Shown: positions 8,056-16,488 of the stretch, one piece after another
Numbering within the stretch: the stretch's first letter is position 1
Layout: every line of letters starts with the position of its first letter
Origin: Flavobacteriales bacterium
GTDB lineage: Bacteria > Bacteroidota > Bacteroidia > Flavobacteriales > PHOS-HE28
Direction: 5' to 3'
DNA length: 57,238 nt
Assembly: GCA_008016945.1 (NCBI GenBank)
Contig: SSGN01000080.1
Coordinates: 1 to 57,238 of the forward strand
Notes under the pieces: generated by a model
Told to the model about the DNA's origin: nothing
Database searches by the model: none
Seen by the model: only the letters and a program-made list of their open reading frames with translations
Program-made: the position numbers and the translations under genes

Positions 8056-9033
8056 TCAATGCGGGCTGTAGCCCACCTTGGCCCGTACGCGGTCCAGCAC
8101 CGCTGCGGCTATGGCCTGGGCTTTTTCCGCGCCATGCCGCAATCGGGCATCCACCTCACCACGGTCGGCCATCAGTTCGGCGAACCGTGCGCGCTCCTTG
8201 GCGAACCCGTCGAGCAGTGCGGCGAGCAGCTCCTTCTTGGCATGGCCATAGCCATATCCACCACGCAGGTAGTTGGCCCGCATGGTCTCTACGGCATCGG
8301 CCGGTGCCACCAGCTTGTAGATCCCGAACACATTGTCCTTCTCGGGGTCTTTGGGTGCCTCCAGCGGTGTGCTGTCCGTGACGATGCCCATCACCTGCTG
8401 TTTCAGTTCCTTTTCCGGCGCGAACAACTGGATGGTGTTGTTGCGGCTCTTGCTCATCTTCTCCCCGTCCATCCCCGGCACGATCATCACCTGTTGGTCC
8501 ACTTTGGCCTGGGGTACCACGAAGGTCTCGCCTAAGTGGTGGTTGAAACGCTCGGCCACATCGCGGGTGATCTCCAGGTGCTGCAGCTGATCCTTGCCCA
8601 CGGGCACTTGTTCGGCATCGTACAGCAGGATGTCCGCAGCCATCAGCATGGGGTAGGTGAACAAGCCTGCGTTCACATCCTCCAGGCGATCGGCCTTGTC
8701 CTTGAAGCTGTGGGCCAGCGCCAGCCGCGAGTAGGGGAAGAAACAACTCAGGTACCAGGTGAGTTCCGTGACCTGGGGTACATCGCTTTGCCGGTAGAAC
8801 ACGGTACGTTCCGTGTCCAGGCCGCAAGCAAGCCATGCCGCTGCCACGCCGTAGGTGTTCTCGCGCAGTACCGCGGGGTCCTTGACCTGCGTGAGGCTGT
8901 GCAGGTCCGCGATGAAGAGGAAGGATTCGTTCTTCGTGTCCTGGCTGAGGGCGATAGCGGGCTTGATGGCCCCCAGGACGTTGCCCAGGTGTGGGATGCC
9001 GGTGCTCTGTATGCCGGTGAGTATGCGTGCCAT
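8056..9033 (-). CDS. trpS: Tryptophan--tRNA ligase
   Basis: 325 residues, a normal length for bacterial TrpRS, a class I synthetase that charges tRNA-Trp in the cytoplasm. The HIGH-type motif is PHLGN (residues 14-18) after TGIQSTG, and KMSKS is at 192-196 in MDGEKMSKSRNN. Other family segments are DLHSLTQ, MAADILLYDAEQVPVGKDQ and LEITRD. The start at 9033 lies 8 bases after a TACCTTAG promoter-like element. It heads a compact minus-strand run with the cytochrome-like genes, hflX and the penicillin-binding protein; the gap to the next gene is 39 bases. Confidence 0.96.
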   Translation of the reverse strand: MARILTGIQSTGIPHLGNVLGAIKPAIALSQDTKNESFLFIADLHSLTQVKDPAVLRENTYGVAAAWLACGLDTERTVFYRQSDVPQVTELTWYLSCFFPYSRLALAHSFKDKADRLEDVNAGLFTYPMLMAADILLYDAEQVPVGKDQLQHLEITRDVAERFNHHLGETFVVPQAKVDQQVMIVPGMDGEKMSKSRNNTIQLFAPEKELKQQVMGIVTDSTPLEAPKDPEKDNVFGIYKLVAPADAVETMRANYLRGGYGYGHAKKELLAALLDGFAKERARFAELMADRGEVDARLRHGAEKAQAIAAAVLDRVRAKVGYSPH

Positions 9034-9041
9034 GTGGGCCG

Positions 9042-9049
9042 CTAAGGTA
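9042..9049 (-). promoter_or_regulatory. Candidate -7 element (TACCTTAG) for trpS
   Basis: The minus strand reads TACCTTAG, one mismatch from TAnnTTTG, 8 bases before the trpS ATG. The position matches that of the rbfA and ABC transporter elements, which supports it more than the sequence alone. Confidence 0.4.
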
Positions 9050-9088
9050 CCTCGGGGGCCACCATCGTCCGGCGCAGGATCATGCGAC

Positions 9089-9096
9089 TAATTTCG
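9089..9096 (+). promoter_or_regulatory. Candidate -7 element (TAATTTCG) for the plsC-like gene
   Basis: TAATTTCG, one mismatch from TAnnTTTG, ends 12 bases before the ATG at 9109. It supports that start over the upstream in-frame ATG at 9082, which would lie before the element. Confidence 0.4.
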
Positions 9097-9108
9097 CCCT
9101 CCTTTTCC

Positions 9109-9915
9109 ATGTCGGCCGAAGCAGTGTCCAACGAACGTTCCCGAGTGATCCCCGGGGACCAGCGCCGTGCTCCGCTGCTCATGTGGCTCTTGCTGCCATT
9201 GCGCGGGGTGTACAAGCTCTACTTCGGTCTGGTCTTCTTCGGATCGCTGGCCCTGCTGTACATCCCGTTCCGCATCTTGCTCTTCAGACCTCGGCGCTAC
9301 CAACGGGCCTTCCGCCTGAAGCGCGCCTGGGCCTTCTTCCTACAATGGGCACTGTTCATCCCGGTCCGGGTGGAACGCCGGGCCGAGCTTCCCGCTGCAC
9401 CGTACATCATCTGCTGCAACCACAGCAGCTACCTGGACATCATTCAGATGTACAACGTGATCCCGGGCTACTTCCTCTTCATGGGCAAGTACGAGTTGTT
9501 GAAGTGGCCCCTCTTCAACATCTTCTTCAAGGGCATGAACATCGCCGTGAACCGGGGCAGCCGGGTGGAGGCGGCCAAGGCGTTCCGCAAGGCGGCCAAG
9601 GCGTTGGATCGTGGCACGAGCCTGGCCCTGTTCCCCGAAGGCACCATCCCCGCTTCCGCCCCGCGCATGAAGGCCTTCAAGGATGGGGCTTTCCGGTTGG
9701 CCATCGAGAAGCAGGTGCCCATCGTGCCCATCACCTTCGTGGACCACTGGCGTCTCTTTGGCGAGCCATCCGAGGTCTTGAGCCGCGCACGGCCCGGGAT
9801 CGCCCATGCCGTGGTGCACCCGGCCATCGCCACACAGGGCCTCACCATGGACGATCTGGTAACTTTGCGCACCACCGTCTATCGCACCATCGAAGATCCC
9901 CTGCGTACCACATGA
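9109..9915 (+). CDS. plsC: 1-acyl-sn-glycerol-3-phosphate acyltransferase (PlsC family)
   Basis: 268 residues with hydrophobic stretches near 24-60 and 75-85. The acyltransferase block I is CCNHSSYLD (His105, Asp110), and block III is LFPEGTI (175-180), with a basic VNRGSR between them. Enzymes of this family add the second acyl chain to lysophosphatidic acid at the inner membrane. An upstream ATG at 9082 exists but would precede the likely promoter element. The stop overlaps the gatC start as ATGA. Related acyltransferases act on other lysophospholipids, so substrate is assigned by family only. Confidence 0.85.
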   Translation: MSAEAVSNERSRVIPGDQRRAPLLMWLLLPLRGVYKLYFGLVFFGSLALLYIPFRILLFRPRRYQRAFRLKRAWAFFLQWALFIPVRVERRAELPAAPYIICCNHSSYLDIIQMYNVIPGYFLFMGKYELLKWPLFNIFFKGMNIAVNRGSRVEAAKAFRKAAKALDRGTSLALFPEGTIPASAPRMKAFKDGAFRLAIEKQVPIVPITFVDHWRLFGEPSEVLSRARPGIAHAVVHPAIATQGLTMDDLVTLRTTVYRTIEDPLRTT

Positions 9916-10208
9916 AGATCACCGACGAGATCCTGGATCGTACCGCCGAACTGGCACGCCTCGATGTGAGCGACCCGGCCACGCGCACCACCTTGCTGGC
10001 CGATATGCAACGCGTCTTCGATTTCGTGGAGAAGCTGAACGAGGTGGATACCAAGGGTGTGGAACCCCTGATCTTCATGACCGATGAGATGGATGTGCTC
10101 CGCGAGGATGTATCCGCCCTGGAGGTGACCAAGCAGGAAGCCCTTGCGAACGCACCCGTGAAGGACAGCGATTACTTCAAGGTGCCGCGGGTGGTGGACA
10201 AGGGGTAG
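9912..10208 (+). CDS. gatC: Asp/Glu-tRNA amidotransferase subunit C
   Basis: 98 residues, the normal size of GatC, which clamps GatA and GatB in the enzyme that converts Glu-tRNA(Gln) and Asp-tRNA(Asn) to their amidated forms. It begins MKITDEILDRTAELARLDV, then has FDFVEKLNEVDTKGVEPL and the C-terminal SDYFKVPRVV that is conserved in the family. Its ATG overlaps the plsC stop (ATGA at 9912-9915), implying coupled translation. gatA and gatB are not in the window. Confidence 0.93.
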   Translation: MKITDEILDRTAELARLDVSDPATRTTLLADMQRVFDFVEKLNEVDTKGVEPLIFMTDEMDVLREDVSALEVTKQEALANAPVKDSDYFKVPRVVDKG

Positions 10209-10326
10209 GGGCCGCCTGCGGTACAACTTTCCACCCGGAGATGGCGTAGAATGCGCCGCCGCTTCGCAATTTCGCAAGGTGTGCTGGCAGTCCAGTACCG
10301 CTGATCGGCTCAACCACCACCTCCCC

Positions 10327-11250
10327 ATGCGTTCCTTCATCTCGCGCAATCCGGTGCTCACCTTGGCGGTGATCGTGCTCTCCGTTCAACTGGGTATCGT
10401 GCTGTACGCGGCCTCGCTCATGCAGCCCGGACAGCGTATGCACGATGTTCCCGCCGCTCATGCGGTGTTCCGCTACCGACACTTCTGGCCGCTGATCACA
10501 GCCATCGCCATCACCTGGTTCCTCGAGGGGCGCAAGGGCCTGTTCAAGCTCTTCGGCGCCTATCGCATCTGGCGGGTCCCGGCCAAGTGGTACCTCTTCG
10601 CCGGGTCGTGGAAGTTCATGTTCTGCTACGTGGGCTGGGCCATCGCCGACTTCGCAGGGATCCTGCCATGGCCGGGCGCGGCACAACCCATGTTCACCGA
10701 AGGTCCGAACGGCGAACGCATGCACATCGTCAACCTGATCATGGGCATGCCCTTCATCATGTTCGTGGCCCTGGTGGAAGAGACCACCTGGATGAAGTTC
10801 TGTGCCACACGCCTGCAGGACAAGTATTCCGCTCTCGTTTCCAACACCATCACCGGTATCATCTGGGGGCTGTGGTACCTGCCCATGCTCCTGCTCGGCG
10901 AAGGGGTGCCCGATGGTATCCCTTGGTACTTCTTCCTGCTCAGCATGATCGGCCTGGCCGTACTGCTCGGCTGGGTGTACAACATGACCCACAGTGGACT
11001 CCTCCTGCTCCTGATGCAGCTGGTGAGCAACATCGCCTTCTACGTGATGCCCGCCCTACCGGTGGCCCATGATGGCGATGCCAGCTGGGTGATGGTCTTC
11101 GTGTGGGTGGAGGTGGCCGTGGCCGCGTTCGTGGTGATCCGATACGGACCCAAGGACATGGGGCCCGGGCCACGACCCACCTGGACCGATCCGAAGATCC
11201 CCGATTGGGAACCCGGTTCACAACGTACCCCGGCATTGGCCACCACCTGA
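10327..11250 (+). CDS. CPBP-family intramembrane protein with altered active-site motifs
   Basis: 307 residues, about eight hydrophobic segments. The CPBP (Rce1-like, formerly CAAX protease) signature is recognisable: VALVEETTWMKF (Glu151-Glu152) and GIIWGLWYLPMLL, then THSGLLLLLMQLVSN. In active members motif 1 is EExxxR and motif 2 has FxxxH. Here the Arg position is Lys157 and the His position is Tyr184 (Trp180 replaces Phe). The Glu pair is kept. The protein may therefore be a non-proteolytic relative or use a changed site. The start at 10327 gives a normal first helix; the frame extends upstream to 10279. The TylF-like methyltransferase gene follows after 23 bases. Confidence 0.75.
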   Translation: MRSFISRNPVLTLAVIVLSVQLGIVLYAASLMQPGQRMHDVPAAHAVFRYRHFWPLITAIAITWFLEGRKGLFKLFGAYRIWRVPAKWYLFAGSWKFMFCYVGWAIADFAGILPWPGAAQPMFTEGPNGERMHIVNLIMGMPFIMFVALVEETTWMKFCATRLQDKYSALVSNTITGIIWGLWYLPMLLLGEGVPDGIPWYFFLLSMIGLAVLLGWVYNMTHSGLLLLLMQLVSNIAFYVMPALPVAHDGDASWVMVFVWVEVAVAAFVVIRYGPKDMGPGPRPTWTDPKIPDWEPGSQRTPALATT

Positions 11251-11273
11251 TCCCGTATTCCACCACCCACTCC

Positions 11274-12017
11274 ATGGACAACGCATTCATCGCCACCACC
11301 TTCGACTGGGACCATCGTACGCCCACCAATGGGCAACGCTTCATCAATAAGGTGCTGCGCAAGCTCCGGATACCCGGTCAGCTCACTCCGGTACCGGGCA
11401 TCATGGCCAACGTAGAGGCGCGGATGAACCTGTTCCACCTGCTGGAACAGACCGTGGCCAACCATGTTCCGGGCGATGTGCTGGACGTGGGTTGCAACGC
11501 CGGCGACAGCACCATCGTGATGCAGAAGGTGATCTCCGCCCTCGCGCCCGAGAAGCAGGTGCATGCCTACGATAGCTTCGAGGGCCTTCCCGAACTCTCC
11601 GCCAAGGACACCGTGGATGGCGTGTACCAGAAGGGGTACATGGCCGCCGGGCTCGACCTGTTCACCCGGAAGTTCAACGCACTTGGTCTGAAGATGCCGC
11701 ACACCCACAAGGGCTGGTTCGAGGAGACCATACCCGCACAATTGCCCGAGCGCATCAGTTTCGCATTGATCGATGGCGATCTGTACGAATCCACCAGGCA
11801 CGTGCTTCCGTACATCTACGACCGTATGGCACCGGGCGCCATCGCCATGGTCGCCGTGTACTACGACGATGCCATCTACCCGCGCAAGGGCCTGCCGGGT
11901 GGGTATAAGTCGCCGGGGGTGAAACGGGCCACCGACGAGTTCTTCAAGGATAAACCCGAAAAGGTGTCGTTGCTCTACGCCAACGAATACTCCAACGGGT
12001 ATTTCCGCAAGCGTTGA
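11274..12017 (+). CDS. TylF/MycF-like O-methyltransferase
   Basis: 247 residues. Motif I is [12 protein letters not shown] at about 69-80, followed by [13 protein letters not shown] and, later, [16 protein letters not shown]. These match the TylF/MycF family, whose named members methylate macrolide sugars and use conserved Asp residues for a metal ion. YDSFEGLP and IDGDLYxST are characteristic of the family. No polyketide or sugar cluster is nearby, so the acceptor is more likely a surface glycan or small metabolite. The start was chosen at 11274; upstream in-frame sequence lies within the CPBP gene. Confidence 0.82.
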   Translation: MDNAFIATTFDWDHRTPTNGQRFINKVLRKLRIPGQLTPVPGIMANVEARMNLFHLLEQTVANHVPGDVLDVGCNAGDSTIVMQKVISALAPEKQVHAYDSFEGLPELSAKDTVDGVYQKGYMAAGLDLFTRKFNALGLKMPHTHKGWFEETIPAQLPERISFALIDGDLYESTRHVLPYIYDRMAPGAIAMVAVYYDDAIYPRKGLPGGYKSPGVKRATDEFFKDKPEKVSLLYANEYSNGYFRKR

Positions 12018-12074
12018 TGTAAGGGCCGGTATTGGTCCGCCGATAGCGGGTGGTGGGTGCACGCTCCTGCTTCG

Positions 12075-12082
12075 CACCTTTG
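12075..12082 (+). promoter_or_regulatory. Candidate -7 element (CACCTTTG) for kbl
   Basis: CACCTTTG in the context TTCGCACCTTTGCG, 20 bases before the kbl ATG. The 13-base string TTCGCACCTTTGC recurs exactly upstream of the RND exporter gene, ending 21495, which suggests a shared promoter type. Confidence 0.4.
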
Positions 12083-12102
12083 CGCCTCAACCACGCAACG
12101 CT

Positions 12103-13293
12103 ATGTACGGCACCATCAAGGAACATCTGCGCAACGAATTGAAGTCCATCGAAGACGCGGGGCTCTTCAAGCGCGAACGCATCATCACCAGCGAACAAGG
12201 CGCGGAGATCACGGTCAATGGGCGCCAGGTGCTCAACTTCTGCGCCAACAACTACCTGGGGCTCTCCTCCCACCCGGAGGTGATCCAGGCGGCACACGCC
12301 ACGCTCGATACCCATGGCTATGGCATGAGCAGTGTGCGCTTCATCTGCGGCACACAGGACATCCACAAGGAGCTGGAGGCGAAGCTCTCGGCCTTCCACG
12401 CCATGGACGACACCATCCTCTACGCCGCTTGCTTCGATGCCAACGGCGGGGTGTTCGAGCCCCTGCTCACCGAGCTGGATGCCATCATCAGCGATTCCTT
12501 GAACCATGCCAGCATCATCGACGGTGTGCGTTTGTGCAAGGCCATGCGCTACCGCTATGCCAACAACGACATGGCCGACCTGGAGCAGCAGCTCAAGACC
12601 GCCCGCAAGGATGGGGCCCGCCATATCCTCATCGTCACCGATGGCGTGTTCAGCATGGATGGCATAGTGGCCGACCTCAAAGGCGTGTGCGACCTCGCCG
12701 ATAAGTACGAGGCCATGGTGATGGTGGACGAGTGCCATGCCGCGGGCTTCATCGGCAAGACCGGCCGAGGCAGTGTGGAGCACTGCGGGGTCACCGGCCG
12801 GGTGGACATCATCACCGGCACGTTGGGCAAGGCCCTCGGCGGCGCCATGGGCGGATACACCAGCGCCCGCAAGGAGATCGTGGAGCTGCTGCGCCAACGC
12901 AGCCGCCCCTACCTCTTCAGCAACTCCCTGGCCCCGGCCATCGTGGGCGCCTCCATCAAGGTGATCGATCTCCTGAGCGGGAGCACCGCGCTACGCGACA
13001 AGCTGGAAGCCAATGTGGATCGCTTCCGCACGGGCATCGAGGGGCTGGGCTTCAAGACCCGTGGTTCCGGCGCCGCCATCGTACCGGTCATGCTCGGCGA
13101 TGCCCGGCTGAGCCAGGTGATGGCCGACAAGCTGCTCGAGGAGGGGATCTATGTCATCGGCTTCTTCTACCCCGTGGTGCCCAAGGATACCGCACGGATC
13201 CGGGTGCAGCTCAGCGCGGCCCATACCGAAGCGCACATCGACAAGGCCTTGGCCGCCTTCGCCAAGGTGGGGAAGGAGTTGGGGGTGATCTAG
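12103..13293 (+). CDS. kbl: Glycine C-acetyltransferase (2-amino-3-ketobutyrate CoA ligase)
   Basis: 396 residues, the expected length. This alpha-oxoamine synthase uses PLP to cleave 2-amino-3-ketobutyrate with CoA into glycine and acetyl-CoA, the second step of threonine degradation. The PLP lysine is Lys243 in [15 protein letters not shown]; Asp209 of [11 protein letters not shown] should pair with the pyridine nitrogen. [13 protein letters not shown] near residue 47 is typical. Threonine dehydrogenase (tdh) is not adjacent. The sister family (BioF, serine palmitoyltransferase) is less likely given the close match to Kbl. Its TAG stop touches the left end of an inverted-repeat element. Confidence 0.93.
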   Translation: MYGTIKEHLRNELKSIEDAGLFKRERIITSEQGAEITVNGRQVLNFCANNYLGLSSHPEVIQAAHATLDTHGYGMSSVRFICGTQDIHKELEAKLSAFHAMDDTILYAACFDANGGVFEPLLTELDAIISDSLNHASIIDGVRLCKAMRYRYANNDMADLEQQLKTARKDGARHILIVTDGVFSMDGIVADLKGVCDLADKYEAMVMVDECHAAGFIGKTGRGSVEHCGVTGRVDIITGTLGKALGGAMGGYTSARKEIVELLRQRSRPYLFSNSLAPAIVGASIKVIDLLSGSTALRDKLEANVDRFRTGIEGLGFKTRGSGAAIVPVMLGDARLSQVMADKLLEEGIYVIGFFYPVVPKDTARIRVQLSAAHTEAHIDKALAAFAKVGKELGVI

Positions 13294-13486
13294 AGGGTGC
13301 CTCGAAGAACCTCGTTCCGGCGGCGTACTTGAGCAAGAAGCACAGCGGTCATCGCTTGCTCTCATTCGCCCATACTTTGTTGCTCCTCAGTCGGATACTT
13401 CGATCCAGCATCCTCTCTTCGAAGCGCCTCGTCTGGACGAATGATAGCGGCGCGCGCCATCCGTTCGAGGTTCTTCGAGGCACCCT
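13294..13486 (+). repeat. 193-bp inverted-repeat element, MITE-like
   Basis: The outer 21 bases at 13294-13314 (beginning AGGGTGCCTCG) and 13466-13486 (ending CGAGGCACCCT) are exact reverse complements. The 151-bp interior has no convincing gene. The tetramer CTAG occurs at each boundary (13290-13293 and 13485-13488), overlapping the kbl stop on the left. The layout suits a miniature inverted-repeat transposable element or a large hairpin at the end of the kbl transcript. No transposase is nearby. Strand is arbitrary. Confidence 0.6.
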
Positions 13487-13784
13487 AGAGGCTATCTCAA
13501 AACACCCATTGGGCTGCGCGAGAGGCTTTCGCGCCCATGCTTCGTTGTGGAAATCCGCACCGAGCTACCGGCTATGCTCGGTTCTCTCGTCTCGCTTGGA
13601 CGCGATATACCGCTCGCTCGCTTCCAATTAGCATTTGTGAGGTACCCTTTAGGTACCCCCCCTCCCGAACCCGGTCCGGGGTGGTTCCCGATCGCTCTTG
13701 AACACCCGATTGTTGGTTTTCCGGAAGAAGGATCTATCTTCGCACCCCGTTTCCGGGAAAATAGCATTTTTAAACCCACGACCC
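13487..13784. other. Non-coding gap before rplM, possible second repeat fragment
   Basis: No gene is supported in these 298 bases. The start, GAGGCTATCTCAAAA (13488-13502), looks like the end of a mobile element, but no matching opposite end is visible. GGTACC appears twice, 5 bases apart, near 13640-13656 and could pair. Just before rplM the sequence becomes AT-rich (GCATTTTTAAA at about 13765-13775), which fits a promoter region for the ribosomal genes. Confidence 0.4.
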
Positions 13785-14240
13785 GTGGCATCGACGACCC
13801 ACACCACCAGCATGGCCAATGCGGCCACCGTGCAGCAAGAATGGCTGCTGGTAGATGCTGAGAACGAAGTACTTGGCCGCCTCGCAAGCAAGGTGGCGAT
13901 GATCGTGCGCGGCAAGCACAAGAGCACCTTCACCCCGCATGTGAACTGCGGAGACCATGTGGTGGTGATCAATGCCGACAAGATCCGATTCACCGGCAAC
14001 AAGCTGGATGATAAGGAATACCAGCGGTACAGCATGTACCCAGGTGGCCAGACCCGCGAGGTGGCCCGCAACCTGCTCGGTCGCAAGCCCGAAGCGGTGC
14101 TGGAGCTCGCCGTACGCGGTATGTTGCCCAAGAATCGCCTGGGCCGCCGCCTCTTCAACAACCTTCACGTGGTGGCTGGAACGGCACACAAGCACGAAGC
14201 CCAGAAGCCACGCAAGTTCGACCTGAACACGATCAAGTAA
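13785..14240 (+). CDS. rplM: 50S ribosomal protein L13
   Basis: 151 residues from the GTG at 13785. Family segments include [46 protein letters not shown] and [16 protein letters not shown]. The GTG start gives 16 residues before QQEW, the same spacing I recall for Flavobacteriales L13, and the residues fit that N-terminus ([10 protein letters not shown] against KTISANKATV). The ATG at 13812 would remove nine of them. L13 assembles early on 23S rRNA. rpsI follows after one base, the usual rplM-rpsI pair. Confidence 0.95.
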   Translation: MASTTHTTSMANAATVQQEWLLVDAENEVLGRLASKVAMIVRGKHKSTFTPHVNCGDHVVVINADKIRFTGNKLDDKEYQRYSMYPGGQTREVARNLLGRKPEAVLELAVRGMLPKNRLGRRLFNNLHVVAGTAHKHEAQKPRKFDLNTIK

Positions 14241-14241
14241 G

Positions 14242-14628
14242 ATGGAAGTCGTCAACAGCCTCGGCCGCCGCAAGACCGCAGTCGCCCGTGTGATCCTTAC
14301 CGAAGGGTCCGGTGTCATCACCGTGAACGGCCGCGATGGTCAGGAATATTTCCCGGTGACCACCCAGCGCTTCAAGCTGGAACAGCCCTTCAAGCTCACC
14401 GATACCGTGGGCAAGTACGATGTCACCGCAACCGTCGATGGTGGAGGCATCACCGGACAGGTCGACGCCGTGCGCCTGGGCATCGCCCGCGCGTTGGTGA
14501 AGATCGACGCCGAACACAAACCGAAACTCAAGGCCGAAGAACTCATGACCCGTGACCCACGCGCCGTGGAACGGAAGAAGTTCGGACGCAAGAAAGCGCG
14601 TAAGCGTTACCAGTTCAGCAAGCGTTAA
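14242..14628 (+). CDS. rpsI: 30S ribosomal protein S9
   Basis: 128 residues. It begins MEVVNSLGRRKTAVARVIL and ends with the basic tail KKFGRKKARKRYQFSKR, whose last Lys-Arg reaches the P-site tRNA in known ribosomes. The internal GGGITGQVDAVRLGIARAL is typical. The ATG is one base after the rplM stop. Confidence 0.97.
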   Translation: MEVVNSLGRRKTAVARVILTEGSGVITVNGRDGQEYFPVTTQRFKLEQPFKLTDTVGKYDVTATVDGGGITGQVDAVRLGIARALVKIDAEHKPKLKAEELMTRDPRAVERKKFGRKKARKRYQFSKR

Positions 14629-14654
14629 GGTCCCTGCGCTTGTTCAGGATCCAA

Positions 14655-14694
14655 TCCCGCTGGACTTCCCGCTTGTCGGGAGCTACCAGCGGGA
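14655..14694 (+). promoter_or_regulatory. Hairpin in the rpsI-rpsB gap
   Basis: A 9-bp outer stem pairs 14655-14663 (TCCCGCTGG) with 14686-14694 (CCAGCGGGA). An inner 5-bp stem pairs TCCCG 14667-14671 with CGGGA 14677-14681 around CTTGT. There is no T-run after it, so it is less like a terminator than a ribosomal-protein leader that could control rpsB-tsf. That role is inference. Confidence 0.5.
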
Positions 14695-14737
14695 TGCCTG
14701 TATCAACGGGAACAAGGAAAGTGAACTAAGAATCAAT

Positions 14738-15526
14738 ATGGCACGTCTCGAATTCAAGCAGTTGCTCGACGCTGGTGTCCACTTCGGCCACCTCAAGCGC
14801 AAGTGGAACCCCAACATGGCCCCCTACATCTTCGACGAGAAGAAGGGGATCCACATCATCGACCTGAACAAGACCGCGGTGAAGCTCGAAGAGGCCGCTG
14901 CGGCCATGAAGAACATCGCACGCGGTGGCAAGAAGATCCTCTTCGTGGCCACCAAGAAGCAGGCGAAGGACATCGTGGCGGAGAAGGTGAAGGCCACCGG
15001 TATGCCCTACGTCACCGAGCGTTGGAGCGGTGGCATGCTCACCAACTTCGGCACCATCCGCCGCACCATCAAGAAGATGGCCACCATCGATCGCATGAAG
15101 ACCGATGGCACCTTCGAGAACATGAGCAAGCGTGAGCGCCTCCAGGTGAGCCGCCAGCGCGAGAAGATGGAGAAGAACCTCGGGTCCATCGCCGACCTCA
15201 GCCGTCTGCCCAGCGCTTTGTTCATCGTGGACATCACCAAGGAGCATATCGCCGTGGCCGAGGCCAAGAAGCTCAACATCCCCACCTTCGCCATGGTCGA
15301 TACCAATAGCGACCCCACCAAGGTGGATTTCCCGATCCCTGCGAACGACGACGCCACCAAGAGCATCGAACTGATCGTGGACACCATGATCGCCGCGATC
15401 AACGAGGGCATCGAAGAGCGCAAGAACGACAAGAACGCTGTGGACGAGAACGATGCCGAGGAGGGCGCGGAAGAGACCGCAGTGGAAGAGGAGGCTGGCG
15501 AAGGAGCTTCCGAAGAAAAGGCCTGA
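14738..15526 (+). CDS. rpsB: 30S ribosomal protein S2
   Basis: 262 residues. Family segments include LLDAGVHFGHLKRKWNPNM, IHIIDLNKTAVKLEEA, ERWSGGMLTNFGTIRR and IPTFAMVDTNSDPTKVDFPIPANDD. The start at 14738 (MARLEFKQL) is the usual one; the open frame extends upstream into rpsI. The C-terminal 40 residues are a low-complexity acidic tail, nearly all Glu, Asp and Ala (EEGAEETAVEEEAGEGASEE). That is longer than the core fold and is a lineage feature. tsf follows after 54 bases, as in most bacteria. Confidence 0.96.
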   Translation: MARLEFKQLLDAGVHFGHLKRKWNPNMAPYIFDEKKGIHIIDLNKTAVKLEEAAAAMKNIARGGKKILFVATKKQAKDIVAEKVKATGMPYVTERWSGGMLTNFGTIRRTIKKMATIDRMKTDGTFENMSKRERLQVSRQREKMEKNLGSIADLSRLPSALFIVDITKEHIAVAEAKKLNIPTFAMVDTNSDPTKVDFPIPANDDATKSIELIVDTMIAAINEGIEERKNDKNAVDENDAEEGAEETAVEEEAGEGASEEKA

Positions 15527-15580
15527 TCCAACGTGGAACGGGGAGGGCACGGCCCAACCCATGATCCTTCAAACAACACC

Positions 15581-16420
15581 ATGAGCACAATGGCTATTTC
15601 CGCTGCTGATGTGAACAAACTGCGCCAGATGACCGGTGCGGGTATGATGGACTGCAAAAAGGCCCTCACCGAGGCCAATGGCGATTTCGACGCTGCCATC
15701 GATGTGTTGCGCAAGCAAGGCCAGAAAGTGGCCGCCAAACGCGCCGACCGCGACGCCACCGAAGGGTTGGTGATCGCCAAGACCAACGCCGACAGCACCA
15801 CCGGTGTCCTGGTCTGCGTGAACTGTGAGACCGACTTCGTGGCCAAGAACGCCGATTTCGGCGCCATGGCCGAACGCATGGCCACCATCGCGCTGGAGAA
15901 GGGCCTCAACAGTATCGATGCCCTGAAGGCCGCCGCCTACGACAGCAACGGCATGACCATCGCTGAGAAGCTGATCGAGCAGACCGGCGTGATCGGTGAA
16001 AAGATCGATGTGAGCGCCTGCGCGGAGGTGAAAGCTCCGTTCGTGTACGCGTACAACCACCCCGGGAACAAGGTGGCCAGCCTCGTAGGCCTGAACAAAG
16101 CCGGTTTCGATGGCGCCGCCAAGGATGTGGCCATGCAAGTGGCCGCCATGGGTCCCGTGGCCCTGGACAAGGCCAGCACCCCGCAAAGCGTGATCGACAA
16201 GGAATTGGAGATCGGTAAGGAGCTCGCCATCCAGGAAGGCAAGCCTGCGGACATGGCCGAGAAGATCGCCCAAGGCCGCCTGAACAAGTTCTTCAAGGAA
16301 AGCACCCTGCTCGCCCAGGAGTTCATCAAGGATAACAAGATGAGCGTGGAGCAGTACCTGAAGGCTCAGGACAAGGACCTCACCGCGACAGACTTCAAGC
16401 GTCACTCGCTCACCGTCTGA
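15581..16420 (+). CDS. tsf: Elongation factor Ts
   Basis: 279 residues. EF-Ts exchanges GDP for GTP on EF-Tu. The N-terminal UBA-like domain has VNKLRQMTGAGMMDCKKAL, then the core signature CVNCETDFVAKNADF, and the C-terminal RLNKFFKESTLLAQEFIKD. The start is ATG 15581 (MSTMAIS) or ATG 15590 (MAIS). A strong terminator follows the stop by 20 bases. Confidence 0.96.
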   Translation: MSTMAISAADVNKLRQMTGAGMMDCKKALTEANGDFDAAIDVLRKQGQKVAAKRADRDATEGLVIAKTNADSTTGVLVCVNCETDFVAKNADFGAMAERMATIALEKGLNSIDALKAAAYDSNGMTIAEKLIEQTGVIGEKIDVSACAEVKAPFVYAYNHPGNKVASLVGLNKAGFDGAAKDVAMQVAAMGPVALDKASTPQSVIDKELEIGKELAIQEGKPADMAEKIAQGRLNKFFKESTLLAQEFIKDNKMSVEQYLKAQDKDLTATDFKRHSLTV

Positions 16421-16439
16421 TGCACCTGAATTTCTGATG

Positions 16440-16475
16440 AAAGAGGGAGGCTTCGGTCTCCCTCTTTTTATTTTG
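16440..16475 (+). terminator. Intrinsic terminator after tsf
   Basis: A perfect 10-bp stem pairs AAAGAGGGAG (16440-16449) with CTCCCTCTTT (16458-16467). The loop contains a C-UUCG-G tetraloop. The stem is followed by TTATTTT. This is the clearest terminator in the window and should end the rplM-rpsI-rpsB-tsf transcript, so pyrH needs its own promoter or read-through. Confidence 0.9.
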
Positions 16476-16488
16476 CCGCACCAAGATC

